Positions 25,438-33,875 of a DNA stretch of 37,742 bases are shown here, piece after piece (position 1 is the stretch's first letter; each line of letters starts with the position of its first letter). The stretch is from Candidatus Omnitrophota bacterium (GTDB taxonomy: Bacteria > Omnitrophota > Gorgyraeia > Aquiviventales > Aquiviventaceae), in contig JAGVGS010000083.1 in assembly GCA_020057015.1 (NCBI GenBank), positions 1-37,742 on the forward strand, in the 5' to 3' direction. The notes beneath the pieces are model-generated. The model made no database searches. It saw nothing but the letters and a program-made list of their open reading frames with translations, and was not told the origin of the DNA. The position numbers and the translations under genes are program-made.

Positions 25438-26290
25438 CAGTAAATGTCCGAAATTTGGTTGCCAGGCGCTTCCGCGAGAACTGCGGATGCAATTCAGCCC
25501 GCTCCAACCGTTTGGCCACTGGAACGACGCCTGCGGCGGCAAATATTTCATCCCACTGCGGCGCGCGCAACCGGTTCGTCCACGCGCTTCGCCGGCTAGT
25601 CATAGACTCCCAGAGCTTGTTAGAGTATCGCAGGAACCGGAGCCAGTCCATGTCCTTTCCGAAGGTGTAATGGTCGCGCAGGTCGATGATGTGGCACATC
25701 ACGCCCTCCGGCCGAAGCACGCGGCACATCTCGTTGATGAGTTCGGTAGGAAACCGCACATGTTCTAGCACGCTCTTCGACCAGATGATATCGACCGAGT
25801 TGTCAGGCAGTGGGATTGTTTGTCCGTCATATAATGAGAGCTTCAAATCATCCTCTGAGATGCTGGCCTGACCCTCGTATCTGGAAAGCCGCAGACCGGA
25901 ATCGCTGGGCAGCTGGCCTGTGGCCAGGCGCGCGGCGATCCATTCCCGCGTTGCGGTGTACGTCCAAACACGGCGCACCGATTCAGAAAGATACGGGACA
26001 ACATCAACGCCAACAGCCCGGCGCACACCGTAGAGCAAGGCGGCGAACAGGAGGTCGGGCGTCTGGCCTGGCCCCAGCTCAAGCAGCACTTGTCCTTGCA
26101 GTTTGCCGCCCGCCTCCAGTGTCATGGACAACAGTTCTCCCAAAACTGGGGCGATCTTATCCGGATCGCGCCCCAATCCTGTGTGGTGAAATCGCCGGGC
26201 AGAGGATCTGACCACCGGAATGCCCATGAGAGCGTTCTGCACGACATGCCGCGTGGGCGAATCCAGCAGTAGCTCACGGATGGCATTCAT
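25388..26290 (-). CDS. Class I SAM-dependent methyltransferase
   Basis: A 300-residue protein with the SAM motif LLELGPGQTPDLLFAALLYG, VGVDVVPYL for the acidic residue, and a motif II region PLPDNSVDIIWSKSVLEHV with MCRVLRPEG and HIIDLRDHY after it. This resembles UbiE/Methyltransf_11 types with a C-terminal capping region. It lies between two GT4 genes, coupled to the upstream one by ATGA, so it probably methylates a residue of the chain those enzymes extend; terminal methylation can stop chain growth in some O-antigens, but no such role is shown here. Confidence 0.88.
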   Translation of the reverse strand: MNAIRELLLDSPTRHVVQNALMGIPVVRSSARRFHHTGLGRDPDKIAPVLGELLSMTLEAGGKLQGQVLLELGPGQTPDLLFAALLYGVRRAVGVDVVPYLSESVRRVWTYTATREWIAARLATGQLPSDSGLRLSRYEGQASISEDDLKLSLYDGQTIPLPDNSVDIIWSKSVLEHVRFPTELINEMCRVLRPEGVMCHIIDLRDHYTFGKDMDWLRFLRYSNKLWESMTSRRSAWTNRLRAPQWDEIFAAAGVVPVAKRLERAELHPQFSRKRLATKFRTFTDEELCVAWYRAVHRAP

Positions 26291-27546
26291 GACACGATTA
26301 CCCGGTGGGGCTCCGCGGTTTCCCGGAACAGCTCCGTAACGGCTCCAGCGGGTTCAGGGTCGCCCAATGACACTCGAGGCGCTGCGAGGGACTGCCCAAG
26401 CTGCCTATCGATCCCTCGCCCTCGCTCTTCAAGAGCCTCGAGAAACAGTGCTTCATATTGCGGAACGATCACGCGCATGTCAAACCGTGCGCTGGATGCT
26501 TGGCCAGCGACGGCGTACCGATGGCGCGTGTCAGGATCGACCGCTAGCCTCTTAATCGCCTGCGCTAGCTCCTCGGCCGACTCGGGCGCACATAACAGCC
26601 CATCCACCCCATCAACAATGATTTCCTCTGGCCCTGAAGGGCATCGCGTCGCCACCACCGGTGTGCCGCACGCCATCGCTTCCACTATGACATGCCCGAA
26701 TCCTTCCCACCGCGATGAGAGCACGAACAGATCCGCCCGTGCCATCCACGCAAACGGATTCGCTTGTGCACCGGCAAACACCACCCGCGGCTCGATGCTC
26801 AGCTGCCGCGTAAGAGCACGCAACGATGAGCTTTCTTCACCCTCCCCGATGATAGTCAGACCCCATTCGATCCCCTTCAAGCGAGCCGCCGCTTGCAAGA
26901 GCACATCGAATCCTTTCTGACGCACCAGCCGTCCGACCGCAACCATCTCAAACGGCCGGCGAGCACTCAAGTCTGCCAACCTACATCCTAGTGGGATGTC
27001 CGCGATGAGCCGCCGAATGGAATCGCGATCCACCGGATTATAGATGACTCGAACGCGTTTCGGTGCCAGGCTATTTCGCGCAATGCAATCTATCGCAACT
27101 CCGCGTGAGAGACAGACGACACGATCGGCCCGGCGATACGCAGCAGCCGTCAGCCAATCACTCAGCGTAGCGGGCTGACGACCCGCGGCGGTCTGATGAT
27201 TGGCCTCGCGCACAATGGTTACGGGTCGATAACCCGATAGCCGCTGAGCCAGGATGACCGCGGCGTTGGGATACAAGAGTGTTGAAAACAGCAGATCCGG
27301 CTTGTGCCGACGAATCAATCGAGCCAGTCGCCCCACTAACTGCCGAGCACGGTGTATCTGCAGGTTGAGCACCTCTACGTCGTCGCGCAACCACTGGCGG
27401 TACTCGCCAGTCTCCTGATACAGCGCCAAGACGGGTGTGAATCGATCACGATCGAGCCCATTGACGATGTTCAGGACGGTACGTTGCGCGCCTCCATATT
27501 CCATGGTTGGAAGCACGAACAGTGCGCGGATGCGGGGAAGCGACAT
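26287..27546 (-). CDS. GT4 glycosyltransferase
   Basis: A 419-residue GT-B family 4 protein. The acceptor half has FVLPTMEYGGAQRTVLNIVNGL and TLLYPNAAVILAQ. The donor half has VAVGRLVRQKGFDVLLQAAARL, TIIGEGEESS and EGFGHVIVEAMACGTPVVATRCPSGPEEII (split motif E-x7-E). It resembles GalNAc- and galactosyl-transferases of O-antigen loci. After about residue 380 there is a tail of about 40 residues (rich in R, E and P) not typical for the core fold. The start ATG at 27546 lies 6 bases after the GT2-dehydrogenase fusion gene, with no clear Shine-Dalgarno. Confidence 0.9.
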   Translation of the reverse strand: MSLPRIRALFVLPTMEYGGAQRTVLNIVNGLDRDRFTPVLALYQETGEYRQWLRDDVEVLNLQIHRARQLVGRLARLIRRHKPDLLFSTLLYPNAAVILAQRLSGYRPVTIVREANHQTAAGRQPATLSDWLTAAAYRRADRVVCLSRGVAIDCIARNSLAPKRVRVIYNPVDRDSIRRLIADIPLGCRLADLSARRPFEMVAVGRLVRQKGFDVLLQAAARLKGIEWGLTIIGEGEESSSLRALTRQLSIEPRVVFAGAQANPFAWMARADLFVLSSRWEGFGHVIVEAMACGTPVVATRCPSGPEEIIVDGVDGLLCAPESAEELAQAIKRLAVDPDTRHRYAVAGQASSARFDMRVIVPQYEALFLEALEERGRGIDRQLGQSLAAPRVSLGDPEPAGAVTELFRETAEPHRVIVS

Positions 27547-27552
27547 GGCACG

Positions 27553-29457
27553 CTAGGCTTCGCACCGTAACAGGACTTTGAGCGGCTTGCGGCTCTTAAC
27601 GAGATCCCAAGCTTGCGCATACTGTTCCAGCGGCAAGACGTGCTCTAGCAAGGGTGTCACCGGCAGCTGCGGCAGCAGATGAATCGCCGCCACCATATCA
27701 GCCGCACTGCTTCCCACCGATCCGATCACCATCTTATCGTAGGCCACCACTTGCTCGAATGAGAACTCGCGCTTCCCGTAAGGCAAACCCAGCAACAAGA
27801 GGACTGCCCCCGGGCGGCTACTGCACAGCAGCGTCTCCAGTGCGTTCGGATCGCCCGTCGCCTCGACCAGGACATCAAAGGTATGTAAGCCGCTGGGAGA
27901 ACCCGTCTGAGCCGGTGTGATGCGCGGCTGATGGAAGGCATTGAGCCGATCCGGATTTCGGTCAAACACCGTCACCTCATGGCCTTGATGGGCTAGGACT
28001 TGCGCACACAGATACCCGAGCGGACCTGCACCGACCACTCCGCACCACCGGATACTACCGCTCTTGCAGACCTGCCCGAGCCGTCTGAGGCCCTTGAGGA
28101 CGACAGCCACTGGCTCGCAGAGCACTGCTGTCTTTAAATCAAGGGTCTCGGGCAACTTATGCACGAACCGGCCGGGAATAACGACGTACTCGGCGTACGC
28201 ACCGTCCTTGCCCAGGACGCCAAGCTCCCGTCTCTGGTTGCAGCTAATACCGTTGTCTTGTTTGCATGCATTACACTCCCCGCAACCCTGGATGCACTCG
28301 GCCACCACAAGATCGCCAGGTTGAAGATGCTGAACGTTTGGACCTACCGTCACCACCGTACCAGAAAATTCGTGTCCCGGCACAATCGGGTAAACCGCAC
28401 GTCCGGTCCTGTAGTAGTCCAGCGTGCCATGGAATACTTCCAAATCCGTTGCGCACACACCCACGTATGCCGTTCGAATGAGCACATCGCCCGGTTTGAT
28501 CTCCGGCAAGTCACGCTCGTCCAACGCGGCATGGGAGGCTCTGTGGACTACCACCGCACGATAGGTGCGATCAAAGAAGACAGCGTCACGTTTGCGAGGA
28601 TCCTGCATGACCGCCCCGTCAGCTAGACCGTGGATCGTGCCCAGTACCTTGCGCATTCTAAACATAGCGATGTCGTGTGCCTCAGCACGCAGTCGCCCTT
28701 GGCGGCCGGCCTCCACCAGGTCCCCGAGAAATCGCGTGCTCTCTCGCGCCATCTCAAGCGGGATATGCCGCCGTCCTTTCAGTCCCATCCACTTCGCGGC
28801 CATGGCTTCTCTGTAGTAACGTCGCCGTATTTGGCGCCACGTCTCCTGATGAATGTGGTAGACCGCGGCGTTCGGCTCGTAGAAGATCTGCTGGCCGCGC
28901 GCCACCCAGTACCGAGCCCACTCAATGTCTTCCAAACCTGGCAATGCCTCGTCGAACGGATGCTTATCCCAAAGCTCTCGTCGAATGGCCGAGTTCGCGT
29001 TGTTGGCGAAGCACGCCTCAATGGTAAGAAGCCTTGGCTCTGGCCCGAACGTCCGATTGAAATCCTGCCCTTCTGAAAAGTTCGACTCAGGGGCCCCCAC
29101 CTGCCGTCCGTACACCATCGCCGTGTCCCGCTGACGCAACGGCTCAATAAGTTTCTCCAACCAGTGGGCGTCCAGCGGCTTGGTATGAGCTGAGACGATG
29201 GTAAGGAAATGGCCCAAGCTGTGGCGGATACCAACATTAAGTGAGTACCCGAACGTAAAGTCCCGGCTGGCAATGCGGATCAGCTTCGCGCCAAAGCGCT
29301 CGACGATCTCAGGTGTTCGATCGTACGAACCGGAATCCACCACGAGGATCTCAAAGGATTGGTACGCTTGCGCCCGAATCGCCTCCAGGAGCCCTGGCAG
29401 GCAACGCTCTTCATTGAATGCTCGAATGATGATGGAGCTCTCAACCGTCCGGCTCAT
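27553..29457 (-). CDS. Fusion of GT2 glycosyltransferase and zinc-dependent alcohol dehydrogenase
   Basis: A 634-residue protein from two families. Residues about 1-245 form a GT2 domain: SIIIRAFNEERCLPGLLEAI, LVVDSGSYDRT, TIVSAHTKP in the place of DxD, and LEDIEWARYW near the acceptor site. Residues about 298-634 form a medium-chain dehydrogenase (MDR): catalytic-zinc Cys335 in GVCATD, GHE at 361-363, the structural-zinc cysteines C392, C395, C398 and C406, LCEPVAVV, and GAGPLG for NAD(P). All zinc ligands are present, so the dehydrogenase half should be active. There is no stop or frame change between the halves. It overlaps the 2-hydroxyacid dehydrogenase gene by ATGA. It may oxidise or reduce the sugar that the GT2 half transfers; that is inference. 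Confidence 0.93.
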   Translation of the reverse strand: MSRTVESSIIIRAFNEERCLPGLLEAIRAQAYQSFEILVVDSGSYDRTPEIVERFGAKLIRIASRDFTFGYSLNVGIRHSLGHFLTIVSAHTKPLDAHWLEKLIEPLRQRDTAMVYGRQVGAPESNFSEGQDFNRTFGPEPRLLTIEACFANNANSAIRRELWDKHPFDEALPGLEDIEWARYWVARGQQIFYEPNAAVYHIHQETWRQIRRRYYREAMAAKWMGLKGRRHIPLEMARESTRFLGDLVEAGRQGRLRAEAHDIAMFRMRKVLGTIHGLADGAVMQDPRKRDAVFFDRTYRAVVVHRASHAALDERDLPEIKPGDVLIRTAYVGVCATDLEVFHGTLDYYRTGRAVYPIVPGHEFSGTVVTVGPNVQHLQPGDLVVAECIQGCGECNACKQDNGISCNQRRELGVLGKDGAYAEYVVIPGRFVHKLPETLDLKTAVLCEPVAVVLKGLRRLGQVCKSGSIRWCGVVGAGPLGYLCAQVLAHQGHEVTVFDRNPDRLNAFHQPRITPAQTGSPSGLHTFDVLVEATGDPNALETLLCSSRPGAVLLLLGLPYGKREFSFEQVVAYDKMVIGSVGSSAADMVAAIHLLPQLPVTPLLEHVLPLEQYAQAWDLVKSRKPLKVLLRCEA

Positions 29458-30458
29458 CGCACGATCGAACGTGCCTGCTTCGACGCTTGCGTGGACGATG
29501 ATTCTTCCAGACCGGCAATGAGGTTGTGAATCGTCTGCTCATGGACTCGCTCAACTGCCTCCACCGTGTTATAGGCGTTGTGGGGGGCGAGGAGCACGTT
29601 TGGAAATCGGCGCAATGGGCTCGTTGCCGGCAGCGGCTCATCTTCGAAGACGTCCAGCGCGGCCCCGGCGATCCGGCGCTGCTCCAATGCTTCTCCCAGT
29701 GCTCGTTCATCCACAATTGGCCCGCGGGCCGTATTGATCAGCACGGCGGTTGGCTTCATAGCGCGCAGTTGATATTCTCCAATAAGGTGAAAGCTTGTTG
29801 GATTCAGGTCGCAGTTAAGGCTGACGTAGTCTGACTGGCACAGGAGCTCATCTAGCTGCACCATCGTTAGCCCCATCTCCTGGCAAAATGACCTGTCGAT
29901 CTCTCGGATATCCCGCCCCAGCAGACGCAAGCCGAAAGGCCGTGCCCGTTGCACCACTTCCCGCCCGATATCTCCAATCCCGATAACGCCGAGGGTCTTC
30001 CCCCGCAGGCTTACGCCTGGAAGTTGCTCCCATTTGCCCTGCCGCATGAGCGCATCGACCTGATGCACCGGCCGCGCGAAACAGAGGAGATAGGCCATGA
30101 CGACATCGGCCGCGGCATCGCTGAAGGCGCCCGGACTGTTACAAACGCGGATCCCGCGACGTCTGGCTGCCTCTCGGTCAATGGCGTCCACCCCAACCCC
30201 CCACTTGGAAATCACTTTTAGTCGCGTGGCGCGCGCCATGATCGGCTCTGTAATCGGATCATCGCTGCAGACGACTCCGTCCACGGTTTCGTCCATGAAT
30301 GTGAGCATTTCTGATTCCGAAAACCGGTGCCCCCCCTCTGGGACAATTACTTCAATCTTCCGCTCCGCCAGCAGCGGGAGAAAACGCGGCAGGATACGGC
30401 GAATGTGGACTGATGCGATGAGCACTCGCCACCGGGCGGGCGGCGTTACGCCTGCCAT
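29454..30458 (-). CDS. D-isomer-specific 2-hydroxyacid dehydrogenase (phosphoglycerate dehydrogenase-like)
   Basis: A 334-residue NAD-dependent dehydrogenase. The catalytic domain has SKWGVGVDAID and NSPGAFSDAAADVVMAYLL. The cofactor domain has LGVIGIGDIGREV (GxGxxG), INTARGPIVDE with the catalytic Arg, DVFEDEPLP with Glu, and LAPHNAYN with the catalytic His; so R, E and H are all in place. Real SerA enzymes carry ACT-type C-terminal domains, absent here. The family oxidises or reduces 2-hydroxy/2-oxo acids such as 3-phosphoglycerate, glycerate or erythronate-4-phosphate. Its place next to a CMP-sugar synthase suggests that a 2-oxo acid is made or reduced in the pathway. It overlaps the cytidylyltransferase gene by 13 bases. 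Confidence 0.88.
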   Translation of the reverse strand: MAGVTPPARWRVLIASVHIRRILPRFLPLLAERKIEVIVPEGGHRFSESEMLTFMDETVDGVVCSDDPITEPIMARATRLKVISKWGVGVDAIDREAARRRGIRVCNSPGAFSDAAADVVMAYLLCFARPVHQVDALMRQGKWEQLPGVSLRGKTLGVIGIGDIGREVVQRARPFGLRLLGRDIREIDRSFCQEMGLTMVQLDELLCQSDYVSLNCDLNPTSFHLIGEYQLRAMKPTAVLINTARGPIVDERALGEALEQRRIAGAALDVFEDEPLPATSPLRRFPNVLLAPHNAYNTVEAVERVHEQTIHNLIAGLEESSSTQASKQARSIVR

Positions 30459-31231
30459 CGGGACTTCGCAGCCTCCAGGTACTGCGGCACAAGCGGATCG
30501 TCTGTCAGGGCTTGCTCAACCCGTCGCACATCGTTGGGTACGTCCACGCTGATCGTTGGACGGTCGACGGCAAATGTGTGAATCTTGTAGCCGTGTTCTA
30601 GAATGCGCAGGATATCGACTGACTCGGCCTGTTCCAGTGGCGTCTGCGCAAGGCACGTGTAAGTCTGGAGGAAGTCACGGCGGAAACTCAGCACGACGAC
30701 AAGTTGGCGCTTCTGGATGCCTGATTCACCCAACCGCACGGTAGTCGGAATAGGTTCCCGTGACATGAAGAGGACTGCACCCTGTTGGTCGGTCACCACT
30801 TTGATGACGTTGCGGTTGCGGAATGTCTCGCCATCCTCGATGGGAGCAAGGGGGTGAGCGCACACCACAGCCGGGTCTTCCGCGAGCATCCGGACTCCGC
30901 CGTTCACGAGTTCCGGGTACAGCATGGGCTCATCACCCTGGATATTGACGACGACGTCGGCCGCCTCGTGGATTGCCGCCGCCGCCTCCGCGACCCGGTC
31001 CGTGCACCGCTCATGATTGGGCGATGTCATAATGACCGGCGCGCCGTAGCTCTCCACTACATCGCGGATTGCAGGATCCGGTGTGGTGACATATACCGCG
31101 TCTAGCGTCTTGCACAACCGTGCGCGGAAGTAGACGTGGAGAACCATTGGTAGTCCCAGTATCGGCACGAGCGGCTTGCCTGGAAACCGTGAGGAACCCA
31201 TGCGCGCTGGAATGAGACCGATGGCTCTCAT
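30446..31231 (-). CDS. KdsB-like CMP-sugar synthase (cytidylyltransferase)
   Basis: A 261-residue nucleotidyltransferase of the 3-deoxy-manno-octulosonate (Kdo) cytidylyltransferase family. The CTP-binding motif is IPARMGSSRFPGKPLVPILG; VNIQGDEPMLYPELV holds the metal-binding aspartate, and NVIKVVTDQQGAVLFMSR follows. It differs from ordinary KdsB: the usual RHxGIYxY segment is replaced by a QLVVVLSFRRDFLQTY segment, and the LEQLR element reads LEQAESVDILRILEHG. So the activated 2-keto acid may be something other than Kdo. No KdsA, KdsC, KdsD or NeuB homologue is nearby. It is joined by ATGA to the TIM-barrel isomerase gene. Confidence 0.85.
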   Translation of the reverse strand: MRAIGLIPARMGSSRFPGKPLVPILGLPMVLHVYFRARLCKTLDAVYVTTPDPAIRDVVESYGAPVIMTSPNHERCTDRVAEAAAAIHEAADVVVNIQGDEPMLYPELVNGGVRMLAEDPAVVCAHPLAPIEDGETFRNRNVIKVVTDQQGAVLFMSREPIPTTVRLGESGIQKRQLVVVLSFRRDFLQTYTCLAQTPLEQAESVDILRILEHGYKIHTFAVDRPTISVDVPNDVRRVEQALTDDPLVPQYLEAAKSRWQA

Positions 31232-32292
31232 CGACGGCCTCTCACGCCACTCATCGTGTGGCCGCGCCTGGTAGCCGCTCGCCTCCTGGCGATGCGTACG
31301 TCCTTCACTTCGCGGGGTGCGCCGCCCAGCAGCGTGCGCAGGTAGTCCGCACTAGCCTGCCATTCCTTTTCTTCATATTCCACGACGTTCCTCGGGGCTT
31401 GTCCGCACTCATGCGGTGTACGATAGTCCTGACCTGTAGGCTGAGCGTGCTCCAGCACAAATTTCATGACCTCGGCAACCTGCGCGGCCGGCCGTGCAGG
31501 GTACTCTGGCCAGAAGTCCGATTCCAGCATTCGGACGTGCCTGGCCTCCAACGCGCCAATCTCGAGGCTGGCCCACTCTGCGCGACCGTGCCGCTCGAGC
31601 AGCCCTATAAGCTCCGGGAACGGTATGACCCCGTGACCGACCGGACAGCGTACCAAACGGTAGCCGGACTCGCTCAGGAAAATTCGATAGTCTTTCAGGT
31701 GGACGTGCTTGATGAAGGGTGCGATCCGCTCGGCAAAGGCGAGTGGCAACTCCACAACGGAGAGCGCATTCGCCGTGTCCAACGTTACCCCGAACCATGG
31801 GCTATTAATCGTCTCGCACAGCCAGACCAACTCCTCGGAAGTGAGGTCCTGGTGGTTCTCGACCGCAAGTGGAATGTTCTGCCGCTCGGCCTCTCGCACC
31901 GCCCGAGCTAAGCGGTCCCTAACGGTCTCGAGAAATGACTTCCAGGTCCCGATGAACTCCCGCCGGTCCCCTCCAAATTTCGCACCGCCTACGACCGTTC
32001 GCACCACCGCGCATTCCATCACCCCCGCCGCCTGCAAAGTTCGGATGAGACGACCCGGGTCGACTCCCTCCGTCGAAAGCACCATCCGTAGCTGGTGCTC
32101 ACGGGCAACATCTCTGAGCATGATCCAGTGTCGCTCGTCTTGGAGGTCCACGAGGGCCGCCGGCAGCTCTACACCTGGGAATCCTCGCGAAGCCGCCTCT
32201 CGAATCACCGCCTCAGCGCTGCGGCGCTCAGCCCCTTCAGGCAGCCAACCGAACGTATAGAGCGAGCCGTAGATATTGAAAAGCAGCTTCAT
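31228..32292 (-). CDS. Sugar phosphate isomerase/epimerase (xylose isomerase-like TIM barrel)
   Basis: A 354-residue AP endonuclease 2 / xylose isomerase-fold protein. Metal-site residues are in place: IPLAVENHQDLTSEELV (Glu and His), FGVTLDTANALSV (Asp), IKHVHLKDYRIF (His) and SLEIGALE (Glu). These TIM barrels isomerise or epimerise keto-sugars, sugar acids or inosose intermediates with a divalent metal. The last 65 or so residues, rich in arginine, extend beyond the usual fold. It lies between an SDR and the cytidylyltransferase, coupled to both by ATGA, suggesting that it makes a precursor of the activated sugar. Confidence 0.86.
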   Translation of the reverse strand: MKLLFNIYGSLYTFGWLPEGAERRSAEAVIREAASRGFPGVELPAALVDLQDERHWIMLRDVAREHQLRMVLSTEGVDPGRLIRTLQAAGVMECAVVRTVVGGAKFGGDRREFIGTWKSFLETVRDRLARAVREAERQNIPLAVENHQDLTSEELVWLCETINSPWFGVTLDTANALSVVELPLAFAERIAPFIKHVHLKDYRIFLSESGYRLVRCPVGHGVIPFPELIGLLERHGRAEWASLEIGALEARHVRMLESDFWPEYPARPAAQVAEVMKFVLEHAQPTGQDYRTPHECGQAPRNVVEYEEKEWQASADYLRTLLGGAPREVKDVRIARRRAATRRGHTMSGVRGRR

Positions 32293-33107
32293 GGCGCTTT
32301 TACTGAGTCCAGCAGTTCTTTGGTGGCTCGCTCGTACGCTACGTGCGGCATCTGCACGGAGAACTTGCCCCCGCTGATATCAATGTGCGCCCCTGTAATA
32401 TAGCCGGACAGCTCACTCGACAGGAAGACCACCAAATTCGCAATGTCACTGGCCTGCCCCCAGCGCCGCAACGCGAGCGTGTTCAGGAGCCGTTCTTGGG
32501 TTTCGGGCGGCGCTTCGGCGAAGTGGTTGAGTTGGGTGGGAATCATACCCGGCGCGTAAGAGTTAACCGTGATGTTATAAGGGCCAAGTTCGGCGGCCAG
32601 CACTCGGGTTAGCGAAACAACCCCGGCCTTGGAGGCAGCGTAGGCTGAGAAACCCGCTGAGGGTACAATCGCCGCGAAGGAGGACGCATTGATGATCCGG
32701 CCTGAGCACTGCCGCTTCATGATCGGAATGACGGCCTGACTACAAAGAAAAACTCCTTTCAGATTCACATCGAGGTTATCATCCCAGGCGCGTTCATCGA
32801 ACGACTCGACGAATCCGCTCGGGGCGACTCCAGCGTTGTTCATGAGAATATCAAGACGCCCATAGCGTTCCGCCACAGTGCTCGTCATCTGGCGCACATC
32901 GTTGCGTACACGGACATCGCAGCGGAGTCCCTGGCCTTCAAGTTTTCGGCTCTGGAATTCTGCCTGTAGCCCCTTAGCGAGAGTCTCGTCAATATCCACT
33001 CCAATCACGACGACCCCTTCCTCCGCTAGCGTCAAGGCAATCACACGACCGATGCCCTGACCCGCACCGGTTACAATCGCGACTTTCCCGTGTAGGTCAA
33101 TCTGCAT
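32289..33107 (-). CDS. Short-chain dehydrogenase/reductase (SDR)
   Basis: A 272-residue classical SDR: cofactor loop VTGAGQGIGRVI, NNAGVAPSGF, catalytic Ser in INASSFAA, and YAASK (Y-x3-K), with AELGPYNITVNSYAPGMI after it. It has the complete Ser-Tyr-Lys set. The aspartate after strand 2 (GVDIDE) suggests a preference for NAD over NADP. It starts at ATG 33107 behind a clear AGGAG site, 24 bases after the next SDR gene, and ends by ATGA with the isomerase gene. The likely role is oxidation or reduction of one hydroxyl of a sugar or polyol intermediate. Confidence 0.88.
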   Translation of the reverse strand: MQIDLHGKVAIVTGAGQGIGRVIALTLAEEGVVVIGVDIDETLAKGLQAEFQSRKLEGQGLRCDVRVRNDVRQMTSTVAERYGRLDILMNNAGVAPSGFVESFDERAWDDNLDVNLKGVFLCSQAVIPIMKRQCSGRIINASSFAAIVPSAGFSAYAASKAGVVSLTRVLAAELGPYNITVNSYAPGMIPTQLNHFAEAPPETQERLLNTLALRRWGQASDIANLVVFLSSELSGYITGAHIDISGGKFSVQMPHVAYERATKELLDSVKAP

Positions 33108-33114
33108 AGCTACA

Positions 33115-33119
33115 CTCCT
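33115..33119 (-). promoter_or_regulatory. Ribosome binding site of the SDR gene
   Basis: AGGAG on the minus strand is 7 bases before the ATG at 33107, in one of the few real intergenic gaps (24 bases). It fixes the start of the SDR gene and shows that this junction uses independent initiation, not stop-start coupling. Confidence 0.75.
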
Positions 33120-33131
33120 GTTGCACTCCGC

Positions 33132-33875
33132 TTAGGGCATCCATAATCCGCCATTCACCGGAATCGTCACTCCGGTCATGTATGCACTTTCCTCCGAGGC
33201 AAGGAAGGCTACGGCCTTTGCCACCTCCTCGGGCATGCCGAGACGGCCTAACGGAACTCGTTGCACCAACGCACGCAGTGCCCGGCGAGGAAATGCACGC
33301 GCCATGTCGGTGTCGATAATACCAGGAGCCACACAATTGACTCGAATCCTAGAGCTGGCCAGTTCCTTGGCTAAATATTTTGTGAGACAAATAAGCCCGG
33401 CCTTCGACACGGCGTAATGCGCTCCCACAAAAGCACCCCCGGTCTGGCCGGCCTGGGAAGCGATCATCACAATACTTCCACACCGCTGGGATGTCATGAT
33501 GGGTGCGACCCGTTGGCAGCACAAAAATGCCCCACGCAGATTGACTGCCAGCACTGTATCCCATTCAGCCACGCGAAGGCGCTGAAACGGCGTGACAGAG
33601 GCGATTCCTGCATTATTGACGAGCACATCGATCCGTCCCCAACGATGTTTGACCTGTGCAACCAGCCGTGCCACTGCCTCCGGACGTGCGACATCTGTCT
33701 GAATCGTCACCACATCTCGGCCAAGAGCCCGGATGCACTGTGCCACTGCTCTGGCCTCATGCGCCAGGCTGCGGTACGTAATGGCAACATCAAACCCGAC
33801 TTCCGCTAGCCGGATGGCACACGCGCGCCCGATCCCGCGAGAACCTCCAGTCACCAAGGCAACCCTGTTCCTCAT
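33132..33875 (-). CDS. Short-chain dehydrogenase/reductase, FabG-like
   Basis: A 247-residue classical SDR: VTGGSRGIGRACAI, NNAGIASVTPF, catalytic Ser in IASQAGQT, YAVSK, and VNCVAPGIIDTDMA. It matches FabG-type 3-oxoacyl and sugar reductases; TYRS after strand 2 fits NADP preference. The start ATG at 33875 is set by the ATGA overlap with the mutarotase-like gene; eight more residues upstream (to 33899) are open but lie inside that gene. With the neighbouring SDR it gives two oxidoreductases of probably opposite cofactor use, a set-up often used for epimerising a hydroxyl by oxidation and reduction. Confidence 0.88.
   Translation of the reverse strand: MRNRVALVTGGSRGIGRACAIRLAEVGFDVAITYRSLAHEARAVAQCIRALGRDVVTIQTDVARPEAVARLVAQVKHRWGRIDVLVNNAGIASVTPFQRLRVAEWDTVLAVNLRGAFLCCQRVAPIMTSQRCGSIVMIASQAGQTGGAFVGAHYAVSKAGLICLTKYLAKELASSRIRVNCVAPGIIDTDMARAFPRRALRALVQRVPLGRLGMPEEVAKAVAFLASEESAYMTGVTIPVNGGLWMP

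Noticed and set aside
33132..33875. FabG of fatty-acid synthesis
   Set aside because: The fold matches, but no acyl-carrier protein or other fab gene is present and the gene is coupled to sugar genes, so a sugar reductase role is preferred.
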